This document shows, piece by piece, positions 1 to 6,230 of a DNA stretch of 17,698 nucleotides. Source of the stretch: JAURDE01 sp965365285 (GTDB lineage Bacteria; Bdellovibrionota; Bacteriovoracia; Bacteriovoracales; Bacteriovoracaceae); contig CBDUBC010000054.1 in the NCBI GenBank assembly GCA_965365285.1, positions 1 through 17,698 of the forward strand. The letters are read 5' to 3'. The notes under the pieces were generated by a model. The model was not told the origin of the DNA. It made no database searches and saw only the letters and a program-made list of their open reading frames with translations. Positions within the stretch are counted from its first letter, which is position 1. Each line of letters begins with the position of its first letter. A program made the translations under genes and the position numbers.

Positions 1-196
1 ACGACGTAAGCTTATCCCCGCTTCCTTCATCTAAGGTCCCCTCCCAGGTTTGTAAAAAGGGAACTCGGCCTTTTTTGGATATTTTAACAAGGTTACCAAC
101 ACGTTTTCCAGAGGAGATCTCCATGTCCCAAAGGACCCATTTTCCACCAATGAGAAGTAAGAGAAGAATAATAAACGCTATGATTTTTTTTCCCAT
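1..196 (-). CDS. Small membrane-anchored protein, 5' part only (often mislabelled 6-phosphogluconate dehydrogenase)
   Basis: The first 65 codons of a minus-strand gene are present; the rest lies beyond base 1. The start is an ATG 9 bases after AAAGGA. The protein begins MGKK followed by a hydrophobic helix (about residues 5-22), so it is probably anchored in the inner membrane with the remainder outside the cytoplasm. The following stretch, SSGKRVGNLVKISKKG then QTWEG (about residues 28-53), recalls a family of short uncharacterised anchored proteins that carry an erroneous 6-phosphogluconate dehydrogenase label in some databases. No dehydrogenase motif is visible. The family assignment is recalled from memory and no function is known. 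Confidence 0.7.
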   Translation of the reverse strand, partial: MGKKIIAFIILLLLLIGGKWVLWDMEISSGKRVGNLVKISKKGRVPFLQTWEGTLDEGSGDKLTS

Positions 197-216
197 AAAC
201 TTTTTCCTTTGCTGGA

Positions 217-246
217 ATTATAGGCAAGGGTAATGGAGCTTGTCAT
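217..246 (-). promoter_or_regulatory. Candidate sigma-70 promoter for the minus-strand gene at 196
   Basis: On the minus strand ATGACA (-35, plus positions 241-246) is separated by 18 bases from a perfect TATAAT (-10, 217-222). The predicted transcript would start near 210 and enter the gene at 196 after a short leader carrying its ribosome-binding site. Confidence 0.5.
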
Positions 247-321
247 TATTTTAGGAATTCTGATTTTTACTGGATAGGTGGGCCAAGCAATGTTATATCC
301 CCACAATAGGAGCGAATAAGT

Positions 322-615
322 ATGGAATTTGCAAAATTTACGTTACTCTCTATCAAAGAAAATGAGCCTATTCGGGAAAGAGAGGAAGAAATTCTCTTAA
401 ACTTGGATCATATAGTAAGTATTAAACCCATCAATATTGTTTTAGCTGATTCTGTTAAAAAGGGTTACTGGATTAGATTAAGCAATGGAAAAAAATATAG
501 AGCAGTAAAAATACCTCTCTATATCGAAGACATTATGAATCAAGGACTTGACCGAAGTCTTTATATTGAAGAGGAAAACCTCAAGCACTTTGAAGAAGTC
601 CTCGAGGTTCAGTAA
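322..615 (+). CDS. Small hypothetical protein, 97 aa
   Basis: The ATG follows AGGAG at 307-311, so this start is well supported. The protein is soluble and charged, with no signal peptide or membrane segment. Residues 25-70 predict as beta-rich: a NLDHIVSIKP strand, then a GYWIRLSNGKKYRAVKIP hairpin, followed by an acidic helical C-terminus. The pattern of a hydrophobic strand, a turn with NGKKY, and another strand faintly recalls small FlbD-like proteins, but the similarity is too weak to name it. It stands alone: the genes on both sides run on the minus strand. Its TAA stop at 613-615 abuts the stop of the convergent Hsp20-like gene with no base between. A TGTTATAT extended -10-like sequence at 291-298 could drive it, without a convincing -35. 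Confidence 0.7.
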   Translation: MEFAKFTLLSIKENEPIREREEEILLNLDHIVSIKPINIVLADSVKKGYWIRLSNGKKYRAVKIPLYIEDIMNQGLDRSLYIEEENLKHFEEVLEVQ

Positions 616-1188
616 TTAAATAACCTTTCCAATCTTTTTAGGTGGAAAACTTAGGATCATTTTATTTTCTTCCGTTTTGATATCAACCTTTTCCTCATCC
701 GCACCGTCCGGAACAGGAAAGCTCTGGCTGAAGCTTGATTCGTATTGCATGAAGCTTTGAGAGCCTGAACCTTCATTCTTTTTATCTATACGAGTCTTCC
801 CACTTATACTAATCATTCCGTTTTTAATATTAAGCTTAAGAGAGCTCTTATCGATATTAGTGGTATTAATTTCTACGATGTATTGATCACCTTTTCTATA
901 GTTTTTAATTTCAGGTCCCTGCGAACCAATCCCCATTCCCATGCTCATAAAGTCATCATCTTCTAGGCCTTGCAAGAAAGGGTCATTGAACATATTTTGC
1001 ATTCGCTTACTCATTTCTCTAAAGAGCCCCTCAAAACCTGTGCTTGGGTGCTCATGTCTCTTTTGATTTTGAAGCTTCTTATAGAGTTCAATCAGCTCTT
1101 CTTTAGACATATTCTCGAGCTGCTCATCAGTTTGAGCTGTCGTAATGCATGGTAGTAAAAAATAGAATAAAAACAACCAATTCTTCAT
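616..1188 (-). CDS. Exported Hsp20/alpha-crystallin-like small heat-shock protein
   Basis: A probable ATP-independent holdase chaperone of the small heat-shock family, 190 aa. The ATG at 1188 follows AAGGAG with ideal spacing; a longer reading from 1236 has no such site. Residues 1-18 form a signal peptide (hydrophobic core LFLFYFLL, likely cleavage TTA|Q), so the protein should act in the periplasm or outside the cell, whereas most Hsp20 proteins are cytosolic. Residues 20-90 are helical, acidic and methionine-rich. Residues 92-182 match the alpha-crystallin domain, with EINTTNIDKSSLKLNIKNG, ISISGKTRI, a SSFSQSFPVPDGADEEKVD segment and a final MILSFPPKK strand. The C-terminal tail (KKIGKVI) lacks a standard I-x-I oligomerisation motif. 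The family call is confident; export is inferred from the signal peptide. Its stop codon directly abuts that of the convergent gene at 322-615. Confidence 0.82.
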   Translation of the reverse strand: MKNWLFLFYFLLPCITTAQTDEQLENMSKEELIELYKKLQNQKRHEHPSTGFEGLFREMSKRMQNMFNDPFLQGLEDDDFMSMGMGIGSQGPEIKNYRKGDQYIVEINTTNIDKSSLKLNIKNGMISISGKTRIDKKNEGSGSQSFMQYESSFSQSFPVPDGADEEKVDIKTEENKMILSFPPKKIGKVI

Positions 1189-1207
1189 TATATTCTCCTT
1201 GATAGTT

Positions 1208-1236
1208 ATTTTAAGGAATTCCTGATCTGAAAACAA
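1208..1236 (-). promoter_or_regulatory. Candidate promoter for the Hsp20-like gene
   Basis: On the minus strand TTGTTT (plus 1231-1236) and TAAAAT (plus 1208-1213) are 17 bases apart, predicting a start near 1201, just upstream of the ribosome-binding site. An alternative TATAAT (plus 1252-1257) lies farther upstream with no good -35. No CIRCE-like heat-shock operator was seen. Confidence 0.35.
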
Positions 1237-1254
1237 GGGTTTGTGTTAAGTATT

Positions 1255-1330
1255 ATATGCGTATTGTCTAAAAACCATAAGTTTTATTGGAAAAACTATT
1301 CTGCTCCCATTAGAATAATGTTACGCATAT
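1255..1330. repeat. 9-bp inverted repeat flanking a promoter
   Basis: ATATGCGTA at 1255-1263 is exactly complementary to TACGCATAT at 1322-1330. The two arms bracket the candidate promoter at 1287-1316, with the second arm on the predicted start site. A dimeric regulator binding both arms could control the M14 lipoprotein gene. Chance occurrence cannot be excluded. Confidence 0.4.
1287..1316 (+). promoter_or_regulatory. Candidate sigma-70 promoter for the M14 lipoprotein gene
   Basis: TTGGAA (1287-1292) and TAGAAT (1311-1316) are separated by 18 bases. The predicted start near 1323 leaves a leader of about 30 bases before the TTG start codon. Confidence 0.45.
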
Positions 1331-1351
1331 CCTGTTTTTAAGGAAGGTCAT

Positions 1352-2446
1352 TTGAAGATGTTTAAGAAGCTTATTCTTGTCTTATTTGTTTCAGCTCTTG
1401 CTGTTGCATGTTCTAATTTCGATCTTCCCTTTTCTTCCTTTATCGATAAAAACGAAAAAGTAGAACCAACTGAAAAGAAAGAAAAAGAACCGTCCAAAGT
1501 GGTTGAGGTTAAACCACCTCTAAAAATTAAGGCTAAACCTTATGAGTGGGACACTCACAAAAATAATGCTGCTGTAAAAAATTACTGTAGGAAGGTCGAC
1601 AAAAAATTCCTTCATTGGGGTTGGGGACGAAGTCGTTGTAAAGAAATTGGTTGGCACCATGTAAGAAACTCTGTTCTAGGTGATCCTCTTATTTGGGTAA
1701 CTTTCGGGGATGAAAGTCGAGATAAAAATGTAGTCGATACCACTATGGTTCTTTGTGGCGTACATGGTGATGAGATCACTCCGATTAAATTTTGCTTCGA
1801 TCTGATTTATTACCTTATGGAAAATTATAATGAGCACTATCATCAAAGAAATATTGTAGTTGCACCTATTGTTAATCCTGATTCCTTCTTCAAGGATAAT
1901 CCAACGAGAACTAATCATCGTCATATTGATATCAACCGAAATTTCCCTACAGAAGATTGGGATGATAGGGCCCTTATGCTCTGGAAAAAAAGATATGGAA
2001 AAGACAAACGAAGATATCCAGGTGAAAAACCTCTTTCTGAGCCAGAGGTCGTCTTTCAAGTGAATCTCATTAAAAGATATAAGCCAAGTAAGATTATCTC
2101 TGTTCATGCCCCTTTAACGATGCTTGACTATGATGGGCCTGCACTTGTCTCCAGTGTTGAGAATGTTGTGGGATTTAAGGCCAATGCCCTCTTAAAAAGC
2201 ATGAGCCAAAAAGCAAAAGGCTATCGTGTGAAAGATTATCCATTCTTTCCAGGCAGTCTTGGAAACTATGCTGGTAATGAAAGAGGGATACCAACTTATA
2301 CGCTTGAGCTTCCAAGCTCTGATAATAGAAGACACCGCGAGTTTTGGAACCTATTTAAGCCGGCCCTTCAATCGGCCCTTCTTCATGACCTTAGAGATAA
2401 TCTGCCTTTGTCTGCAGATACAAAAACAGATGCCAATAATATTTAG
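1352..2446 (+). CDS. Lipoprotein of the M14 zinc carboxypeptidase family, MpaA-like murein peptide amidase
   Basis: A probable zinc peptidase acting on peptidoglycan peptides; MpaA-type members cleave the gamma-D-Glu-diaminopimelate bond. The 364-residue protein starts at a TTG 7 bases after AAGGA; an ATG two codons later is the alternative. Residues 1-19 are a lipoprotein signal ending in LAVA before Cys20, so the enzyme is probably lipid-anchored. Residues 21-62 are a charged, Pro- and Lys-rich linker. The catalytic domain runs from about 110 to 345: HGDE (zinc ligands His138 and Glu141), NPDSFF, the substrate-binding NRNFP (195-199), third zinc ligand His252 in SVHAP, and likely catalytic Glu319 in TLELP. 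All metal ligands are present, so it should be active. Bdellovibrio-group bacteria remodel both prey and self walls, so either role is possible; the exact substrate is inferred. Confidence 0.85.
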   Translation: MKMFKKLILVLFVSALAVACSNFDLPFSSFIDKNEKVEPTEKKEKEPSKVVEVKPPLKIKAKPYEWDTHKNNAAVKNYCRKVDKKFLHWGWGRSRCKEIGWHHVRNSVLGDPLIWVTFGDESRDKNVVDTTMVLCGVHGDEITPIKFCFDLIYYLMENYNEHYHQRNIVVAPIVNPDSFFKDNPTRTNHRHIDINRNFPTEDWDDRALMLWKKRYGKDKRRYPGEKPLSEPEVVFQVNLIKRYKPSKIISVHAPLTMLDYDGPALVSSVENVVGFKANALLKSMSQKAKGYRVKDYPFFPGSLGNYAGNERGIPTYTLELPSSDNRRHREFWNLFKPALQSALLHDLRDNLPLSADTKTDANNI

Positions 2447-2498
2447 TTGGCCTAATAACTAAAATTCCAATACTTAAGTAAAAAGCTAAAGAATATAA

Positions 2499-2530
2499 GG
2501 TCCTTTACCGAAAACTCGGATAGGAGGACC
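2499..2530 (+). promoter_or_regulatory. Leader hairpin covering the Shine-Dalgarno of the PilZ-GAF-AAA+ gene
   Basis: GGTCCT (2499-2504) pairs with AGGACC (2525-2530), and inside it CCGA (2508-2511) pairs with TCGG (2516-2519) around an AAAC tetraloop. The outer 3' arm includes part of AGGAGG (2522-2527), the Shine-Dalgarno for the TTG start at 2536. The folded form would limit ribosome access, so translation may be regulated or temperature-sensitive. The pairing is seen directly; regulation is inferred. Confidence 0.5.
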
Positions 2531-2535
2531 GTCTT

Positions 2536-4494
2536 TTGAGTGTTTTTGATGGATTAAGTGAATTTAAATTTTATCAGTCATTCCGTATTCCTGTGGAAAA
2601 GGCCGATAATTTACGTTTTCTCGTCGAGAAAGATATCTCTGTTGGGAAAAATGAATACATCGAAGATGGACAGCTCATTGATTTGAGTATGACTGGTCTT
2701 GGTTTTAAATCGAAAGAAAGAATTTCAGTGGGCACCGACTTAGTGATCTCCCTTCAGTATAGAAAACTTCATCTTGATCTTAGTGGAACAATTGTTCGTT
2801 CCTTTTCAAATGCTCTAGAAGATGAGGACATCATTTATGGCGTTCAGCTAGATGAAGAACCCAAACTTAAGAAATTTCTAGAATATTTTGTATCCGGTTT
2901 TACTCCAGATCGTTCTAAGCATTGTATTATTGAGTCTGCTTTAAATAACCAGTATAGTGAAGTCTCTGATGGTATTGAAACCTTCAGTCTTCTTCTTTCT
3001 TTATTTAAAGATATCTCTTTGATTGGTGGTAAAGAAGGATTTGTTGAAAGCTTACTTGAAGAAGTTTGTAGAGTTATGAATGCCTCAAGAGCAACTATTT
3101 TTCTTATTAATGTGGAAACCAATGAACTCGAGGCAGTTGCCGCAATGGGTGTTGAAAAACTAAATCTTCATTTCGATTATCGTCTTGGGATTGCTGGTTC
3201 TGTTTTTACGACAGGAGTGGCACTTAATATTGATGTTAAAAATGATAAATCAAGGTTTAATCCTACTTTTGATAAGAAACTTAATTTTCAAACCAGATCA
3301 ATTATTTGTCATCCTATTCATAACAGAGAAGATAAGATTGTAGGGGTAATTCAAGTTCTTAATAAAAAGAATGAGGATCGTTTTACTGTAGAAGATGAAA
3401 AGATTATGAAGGTTCTTACTTTAGTCTTTTCTTCCGTTTACCATAATTTTACTCCTCTCTCTGAAAAGTCCATTATTCGAAGATTCAGTACCCCTTATAA
3501 TAGAAGAGATGTGATCATTGGAAAAACTCATCATGTAACGAGTCTTAGAAGCTCTATTATTAAACTTAAAGATATCGATACACCGGTTTTAATACTTGGT
3601 GAATCTGGTGTTGGTAAAAGACTTCTCGCTAAAATTATTCATGGAGAAGGCCAAAGAGGTCTTAATACGATTGAGTCTATTGATTGTTCTAACCCTGATA
3701 TAGAAACTTTAGAAAAAGAAATTTGGGGTAATGAGTGGGGAGTGGATGATAAGGATTCAAAACTGATCAAATGCCGAAAAGGAACACTTATATTTAGTGA
3801 TATTGATACGCTCCCTGTTGAGCTTCAATCTAAGCTTTTTGAAATCCTTGAAGAAAAAGGTATTCCTGGAAGTAAATATTCTCTTGATGTACGATTTATT
3901 TTTACCAGTAAGAATGACCCCGGTGGGTTAGTAGAGGACGGATTATTTCATAAAGGTCTTTATCGATATATTTCTTCAGCTTTAATAAGCTTAGAACCAC
4001 TTCGAAGAAGAGTTGATGATATACCTCTTCTCATAGATTATTACGTTAAACTTGAGTGTAAGGAACAAGGTCTTTTGCTTAAGAGCTTTACACAAAAAGT
4101 TATGGATCAATTCCAGGAATATGACTGGCCAGGAAACGTAACCGAGCTTAAAGCGGCGGTTAAAAGAGCCGTTCTTTATAACCCAAAAGCCCATGTGATC
4201 TCTGAGATAGAATTAGAAAACAATGCCATTCCAATATTAGATATATCTGCGAAGAAAAGAGTATTTGGAGAGATTCCTCATATCTCGGATTTTAGATTAC
4301 CATTAAAAGATCGAGTAGCTCTTGCCGAGAGAGAAATGATACTACAAGAAATTAAAAGAAATAACGGTAATAAATCTAAGGCAGCCAAGGAAATGGGCAT
4401 CTCTAGAGAGGCCCTTCGTAAAAAACTTTTAACCAGTGATGAAATTCTTGAAAATCTTTACTCAGATGATACCGAAGAGGATAATGCCGCCTAG
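2536..4494 (+). CDS. PilZ-GAF-AAA+-Fis regulator, degenerate sigma-54 activator-like
   Basis: A 652-residue cytoplasmic regulator starting at a TTG 8 bases after AGGAGG. A PilZ-like domain (about 10-120) keeps DLSMTG (49-54) but has no clear RxxxR arginine pair, so cyclic-di-GMP binding is uncertain. A GAF domain spans about 145-305. An AAA+ domain of the NtrC type spans 325-555 with an intact Walker A GESGVGK (355-361). The sigma-54-contacting GAFTGA loop is replaced by GVDDKD (about 402-407); the Walker B region reads GTLIFSDI (416-423) where GTLFLDEI is usual; the sensor II arginine of GNVREL is Thr (GNVTEL, 533-538). A Fis-type helix-turn-helix lies at 603-632. It should bind DNA but probably cannot remodel sigma-54 holoenzyme in the normal way. 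It overlaps the convergent YjbQ gene by 4 bases (CTAG). Confidence 0.85.
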   Translation: MSVFDGLSEFKFYQSFRIPVEKADNLRFLVEKDISVGKNEYIEDGQLIDLSMTGLGFKSKERISVGTDLVISLQYRKLHLDLSGTIVRSFSNALEDEDIIYGVQLDEEPKLKKFLEYFVSGFTPDRSKHCIIESALNNQYSEVSDGIETFSLLLSLFKDISLIGGKEGFVESLLEEVCRVMNASRATIFLINVETNELEAVAAMGVEKLNLHFDYRLGIAGSVFTTGVALNIDVKNDKSRFNPTFDKKLNFQTRSIICHPIHNREDKIVGVIQVLNKKNEDRFTVEDEKIMKVLTLVFSSVYHNFTPLSEKSIIRRFSTPYNRRDVIIGKTHHVTSLRSSIIKLKDIDTPVLILGESGVGKRLLAKIIHGEGQRGLNTIESIDCSNPDIETLEKEIWGNEWGVDDKDSKLIKCRKGTLIFSDIDTLPVELQSKLFEILEEKGIPGSKYSLDVRFIFTSKNDPGGLVEDGLFHKGLYRYISSALISLEPLRRRVDDIPLLIDYYVKLECKEQGLLLKSFTQKVMDQFQEYDWPGNVTELKAAVKRAVLYNPKAHVISEIELENNAIPILDISAKKRVFGEIPHISDFRLPLKDRVALAEREMILQEIKRNNGNKSKAAKEMGISREALRKKLLTSDEILENLYSDDTEEDNAA

Positions 4495-4898
4495 AGATGT
4501 AGAATTCTTATTTTTAAGCTTCTTCTTTTTGGTTGATCTCTAAATTCACAAAGATAAACTCCCTGCCAGGTCCCTAAAGAAAGTCTTCCATTTTCGATTG
4601 GAAGAATTAGTGAGTTTTGTAAAAGAGAAGACTTAATATGAGACGGGCTATCATCAGGCCCTTCTTCAGTATGTTTATAATGAGGCCAATCCCTTGGAAC
4701 CAAATGCGTAAGGAAGCGAGAGACGTCTAAAATAGCATTTGGATCATAGGCCTCGTTTATCATCAAAGCACACGAAGTATGAGTACAAAAAATGTAGAGG
4801 AGACCCTCTGAAACATCTTTAATTCTTTCCTCTAGAGGAGAGGTAATCAGGTAGGCACCTTCCCCTTTTGTTGGTACTTCAATATATTCAAAGGGCAT
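4491..4898 (-). CDS. YjbQ/UPF0047 family protein
   Basis: A 135-residue member of the UPF0047 (YjbQ) family. E. coli YjbQ has a low thiamine-phosphate synthase activity in vitro, but the physiological role is unsettled. The ATG at 4898 follows AAGGAG by 7 bases; a possible start 10 codons upstream lacks a ribosome-binding site. Family landmarks are CTHTSCALMINE (38-49), HTEEGPDDSPSHIKSSL (76-92) and the C-terminal signature LSLGTWQGVYLCEF (106-119). His40, His76 and His87 are the conserved histidines thought to form the metal or active site. The length is normal for the family. Its TAG stop shares the palindrome CTAG (4491-4494) with the stop of the convergent regulator gene. It is monocistronic and divergent from the Hint-domain gene. 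Confidence 0.88.
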   Translation of the reverse strand: MPFEYIEVPTKGEGAYLITSPLEERIKDVSEGLLYIFCTHTSCALMINEAYDPNAILDVSRFLTHLVPRDWPHYKHTEEGPDDSPSHIKSSLLQNSLILPIENGRLSLGTWQGVYLCEFRDQPKRRSLKIRILHL

Positions 4899-4956
4899 AA
4901 AGTCTCCTTTTTCGGGTGAGAGAGTCAACTCATCAAAATAGCGTCATATTTCACGA

Positions 4957-4974
4957 GAAAGCTTTCGTACGAAA
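4957..4974. promoter_or_regulatory. Overlapping palindromes in a divergent intergenic region, candidate operator
   Basis: GAAAGCTTTC (4957-4966) and TTTCGTACGAAA (4963-4974) are two perfect palindromes sharing four bases. They lie in the 136-base gap between yjbQ (minus) and the Hint gene (plus), immediately upstream of the Hint gene's candidate -35. This is a typical place for a dimeric regulator; the protein is unknown. Confidence 0.4.
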
Positions 4975-4976
4975 TC

Positions 4977-5006
4977 TTGTAAGAGTTTTTACATAAATCA
5001 TATGAA
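4977..5006 (+). promoter_or_regulatory. Candidate promoter for the Hint/DUF2785 gene pair
   Basis: TTGTAA (4977-4982) and TATGAA (5001-5006) are 18 bases apart, giving a start near 5013. This leader includes the AAGGAG at 5023-5028 and excludes an upstream in-frame ATG at 5002, supporting the start at 5035. Confidence 0.4.
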
Positions 5007-5034
5007 TTTCAAAATTAAAAACAAGGAGATTTGT

Positions 5035-5622
5035 ATGAAGAATTTAATTTTTTCTATTTTCGTAATGTATTCATCATTAGGACACACAATGCATTATGTG
5101 ATTGATCGTGATGGAACGATTAGGGACACAGGAAGGGATCGTAGAGGCTGCGTATTGGGAGATTCCAAAATATCTCTTGAGAATGGTCGAACGATCTCTA
5201 TTAAGGATCTTAAGGCTTACCATATCCCGATGAATCCAAATGGAGTACAAAAAAGGGTTGTATACGAGAGAGTTAGTGGATTTGAAGAAAAGAACCTCTT
5301 AAAAATTACCACTACAAATGGAAAATCAATTACAGCAACTAATAACCATCCTTTCTACCAAAATAGTATTATAGTGAAAGCCGATGAGTTTAGAGTTGGG
5401 GATCGCATTGAAACCATAGATGGACCCGAAGAAATTGAATCAATTCTTTCCTTTAATTCAAAGAGTAAGGTTTATAATATCGTTCTCGCCCCAAAGTCAT
5501 CACTAAATGATCAAAGTTTTTTAAGAAAACACCCTTTTGCTTATTTGGAGGCGAAAGAACATCAATTTGTCGTTAATGGTTTTATTTCTGGAGATCTACT
5601 TATTCAACAGGTGGTGAGATGA
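5035..5622 (+). CDS. Exported stand-alone Hint-domain protein
   Basis: A 195-residue protein built almost entirely of a Hedgehog/intein (Hint) domain. The ATG at 5035 follows AAGGAG by 6 bases. Residues 1-18 look like a short signal peptide (MKNLIFSIFVMYSSLGHT). A linker of about 20 residues follows, then the Hint block A at Cys39 (CVLGDSKISLENGRTISIKDL, 39-59), with the candidate autoproteolytic nucleophile Cys39. Block B is TTTNGKSITATNNHPF (92-107) with T102-x-x-H105. Then come KADEFRVGDRI (115-125) and HQFVVNGFISGD (177-187). The terminal His-Asn of inteins is replaced by Gly-Asp, so splicing is unlikely; N-terminal cleavage like that of Hedgehog proteins remains possible. No toxin or adhesin domain is attached, which is unusual. 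It overlaps the next gene as ATGA. Confidence 0.8.
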   Translation: MKNLIFSIFVMYSSLGHTMHYVIDRDGTIRDTGRDRRGCVLGDSKISLENGRTISIKDLKAYHIPMNPNGVQKRVVYERVSGFEEKNLLKITTTNGKSITATNNHPFYQNSIIVKADEFRVGDRIETIDGPEEIESILSFNSKSKVYNIVLAPKSSLNDQSFLRKHPFAYLEAKEHQFVVNGFISGDLLIQQVVR

Positions 5623-6194
5623 TGACTTACACAGAATGGGCATTAGCACCATGTATTTATTGGCCTCAACTTTTAAATGGGTTAGGAGAACTCGATGGAA
5701 AAATAAGAGATGAGCTTATTTATAATTCTTTATGCTGTTTTATTCGAGGAAGCGAAAATACAAGAGAAAGCAATAAAAAAATGTATCTTACTCTTAAGAG
5801 CAGTGAATTTCTTTTTGATGAAGGGACTGAAATGACGAAGGTGCTCAAACGTAGTTTTAGTGCTCTTCTGCTCTCCGATCTTATCAACCAAGACCGTAAA
5901 GAATGGAGAGAAATTTCCTCTGAAGAATTGGATCAACTTGTACAAAAGATTGAAGAGAACTTGCCAAGAGAAAAAGAAAAAAGAGATTTTGTAGAGGTCA
6001 TAGGCTGGATTCATATCTATGCTCATTTTGGTGACGCACTCTCATCCATAATGGTTCATGGAAACTGTCACCAAAAGACAGCTCAGCGAATAAAAGGATT
6101 ACTCGAGTCATGCTCAGAATCAGGCCTAAGTGAGGAGACCACCACTCGACTTCGCAGTGCTCTTATTCTTGGAGAGGCGTTAAATAAAATTTGA
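5619..6194 (+). CDS. DUF2785 family protein
   Basis: A 191-residue, mostly helical, cytoplasmic protein without signal or membrane segments. It matches the DUF2785 pattern: GLGELDGKIRDELIY (21-35), RSFSALLLSDLINQDR (78-93), and GWIHIYAHFGDAL (129-141), the signature helix with conserved His and Asp. The family's function is unknown. Its start ATG overlaps the stop of the Hint gene (ATGA; a second ATG follows immediately), so the two are almost certainly translationally coupled and co-expressed. The pairing of an exported Hint protein with a cytosolic partner is suggestive, but no role should be assigned. A weak 5-bp hairpin (AACCT/AGGTT, about 6197-6213) lies between it and cdaA and has no U-run. 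Confidence 0.8.
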   Translation: MMTYTEWALAPCIYWPQLLNGLGELDGKIRDELIYNSLCCFIRGSENTRESNKKMYLTLKSSEFLFDEGTEMTKVLKRSFSALLLSDLINQDRKEWREISSEELDQLVQKIEENLPREKEKRDFVEVIGWIHIYAHFGDALSSIMVHGNCHQKTAQRIKGLLESCSESGLSEETTTRLRSALILGEALNKI

Positions 6195-6230
6195 GTAACC
6201 TTTCCAATAGGTTTAGAGTGTAAATGACTT

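Noticed and set aside
970..1155. Plus-strand 61-codon frame inside the Hsp20-like gene
   Set aside because: It is the shadow of a well-supported minus-strand gene and has no ribosome-binding site.
1676..2107. Minus-strand 143-codon frame inside the M14 peptidase gene
   Set aside because: The plus frame holds all catalytic motifs of the family; the opposite frame has no recognisable domain.
5035..5622. Functional intein interrupting a host protein
   Set aside because: No extein domains flank the Hint domain and the C-terminal His-Asn needed for splicing is absent.
621..6208. 13-base exact repeat TAACCTTTCCAAT at 621-633 and 6196-6208
   Set aside because: One copy is coding sequence (the last residues of the Hsp20-like protein) and the other is an intergenic spacer; nothing else is shared, so it is probably chance.
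6196..6213. Hairpin AACCT/AGGTT between the DUF2785 gene and cdaA as a terminator
   Set aside because: Only five pairs and no U-run; it is too weak to call termination and does not show that cdaA is a separate unit.
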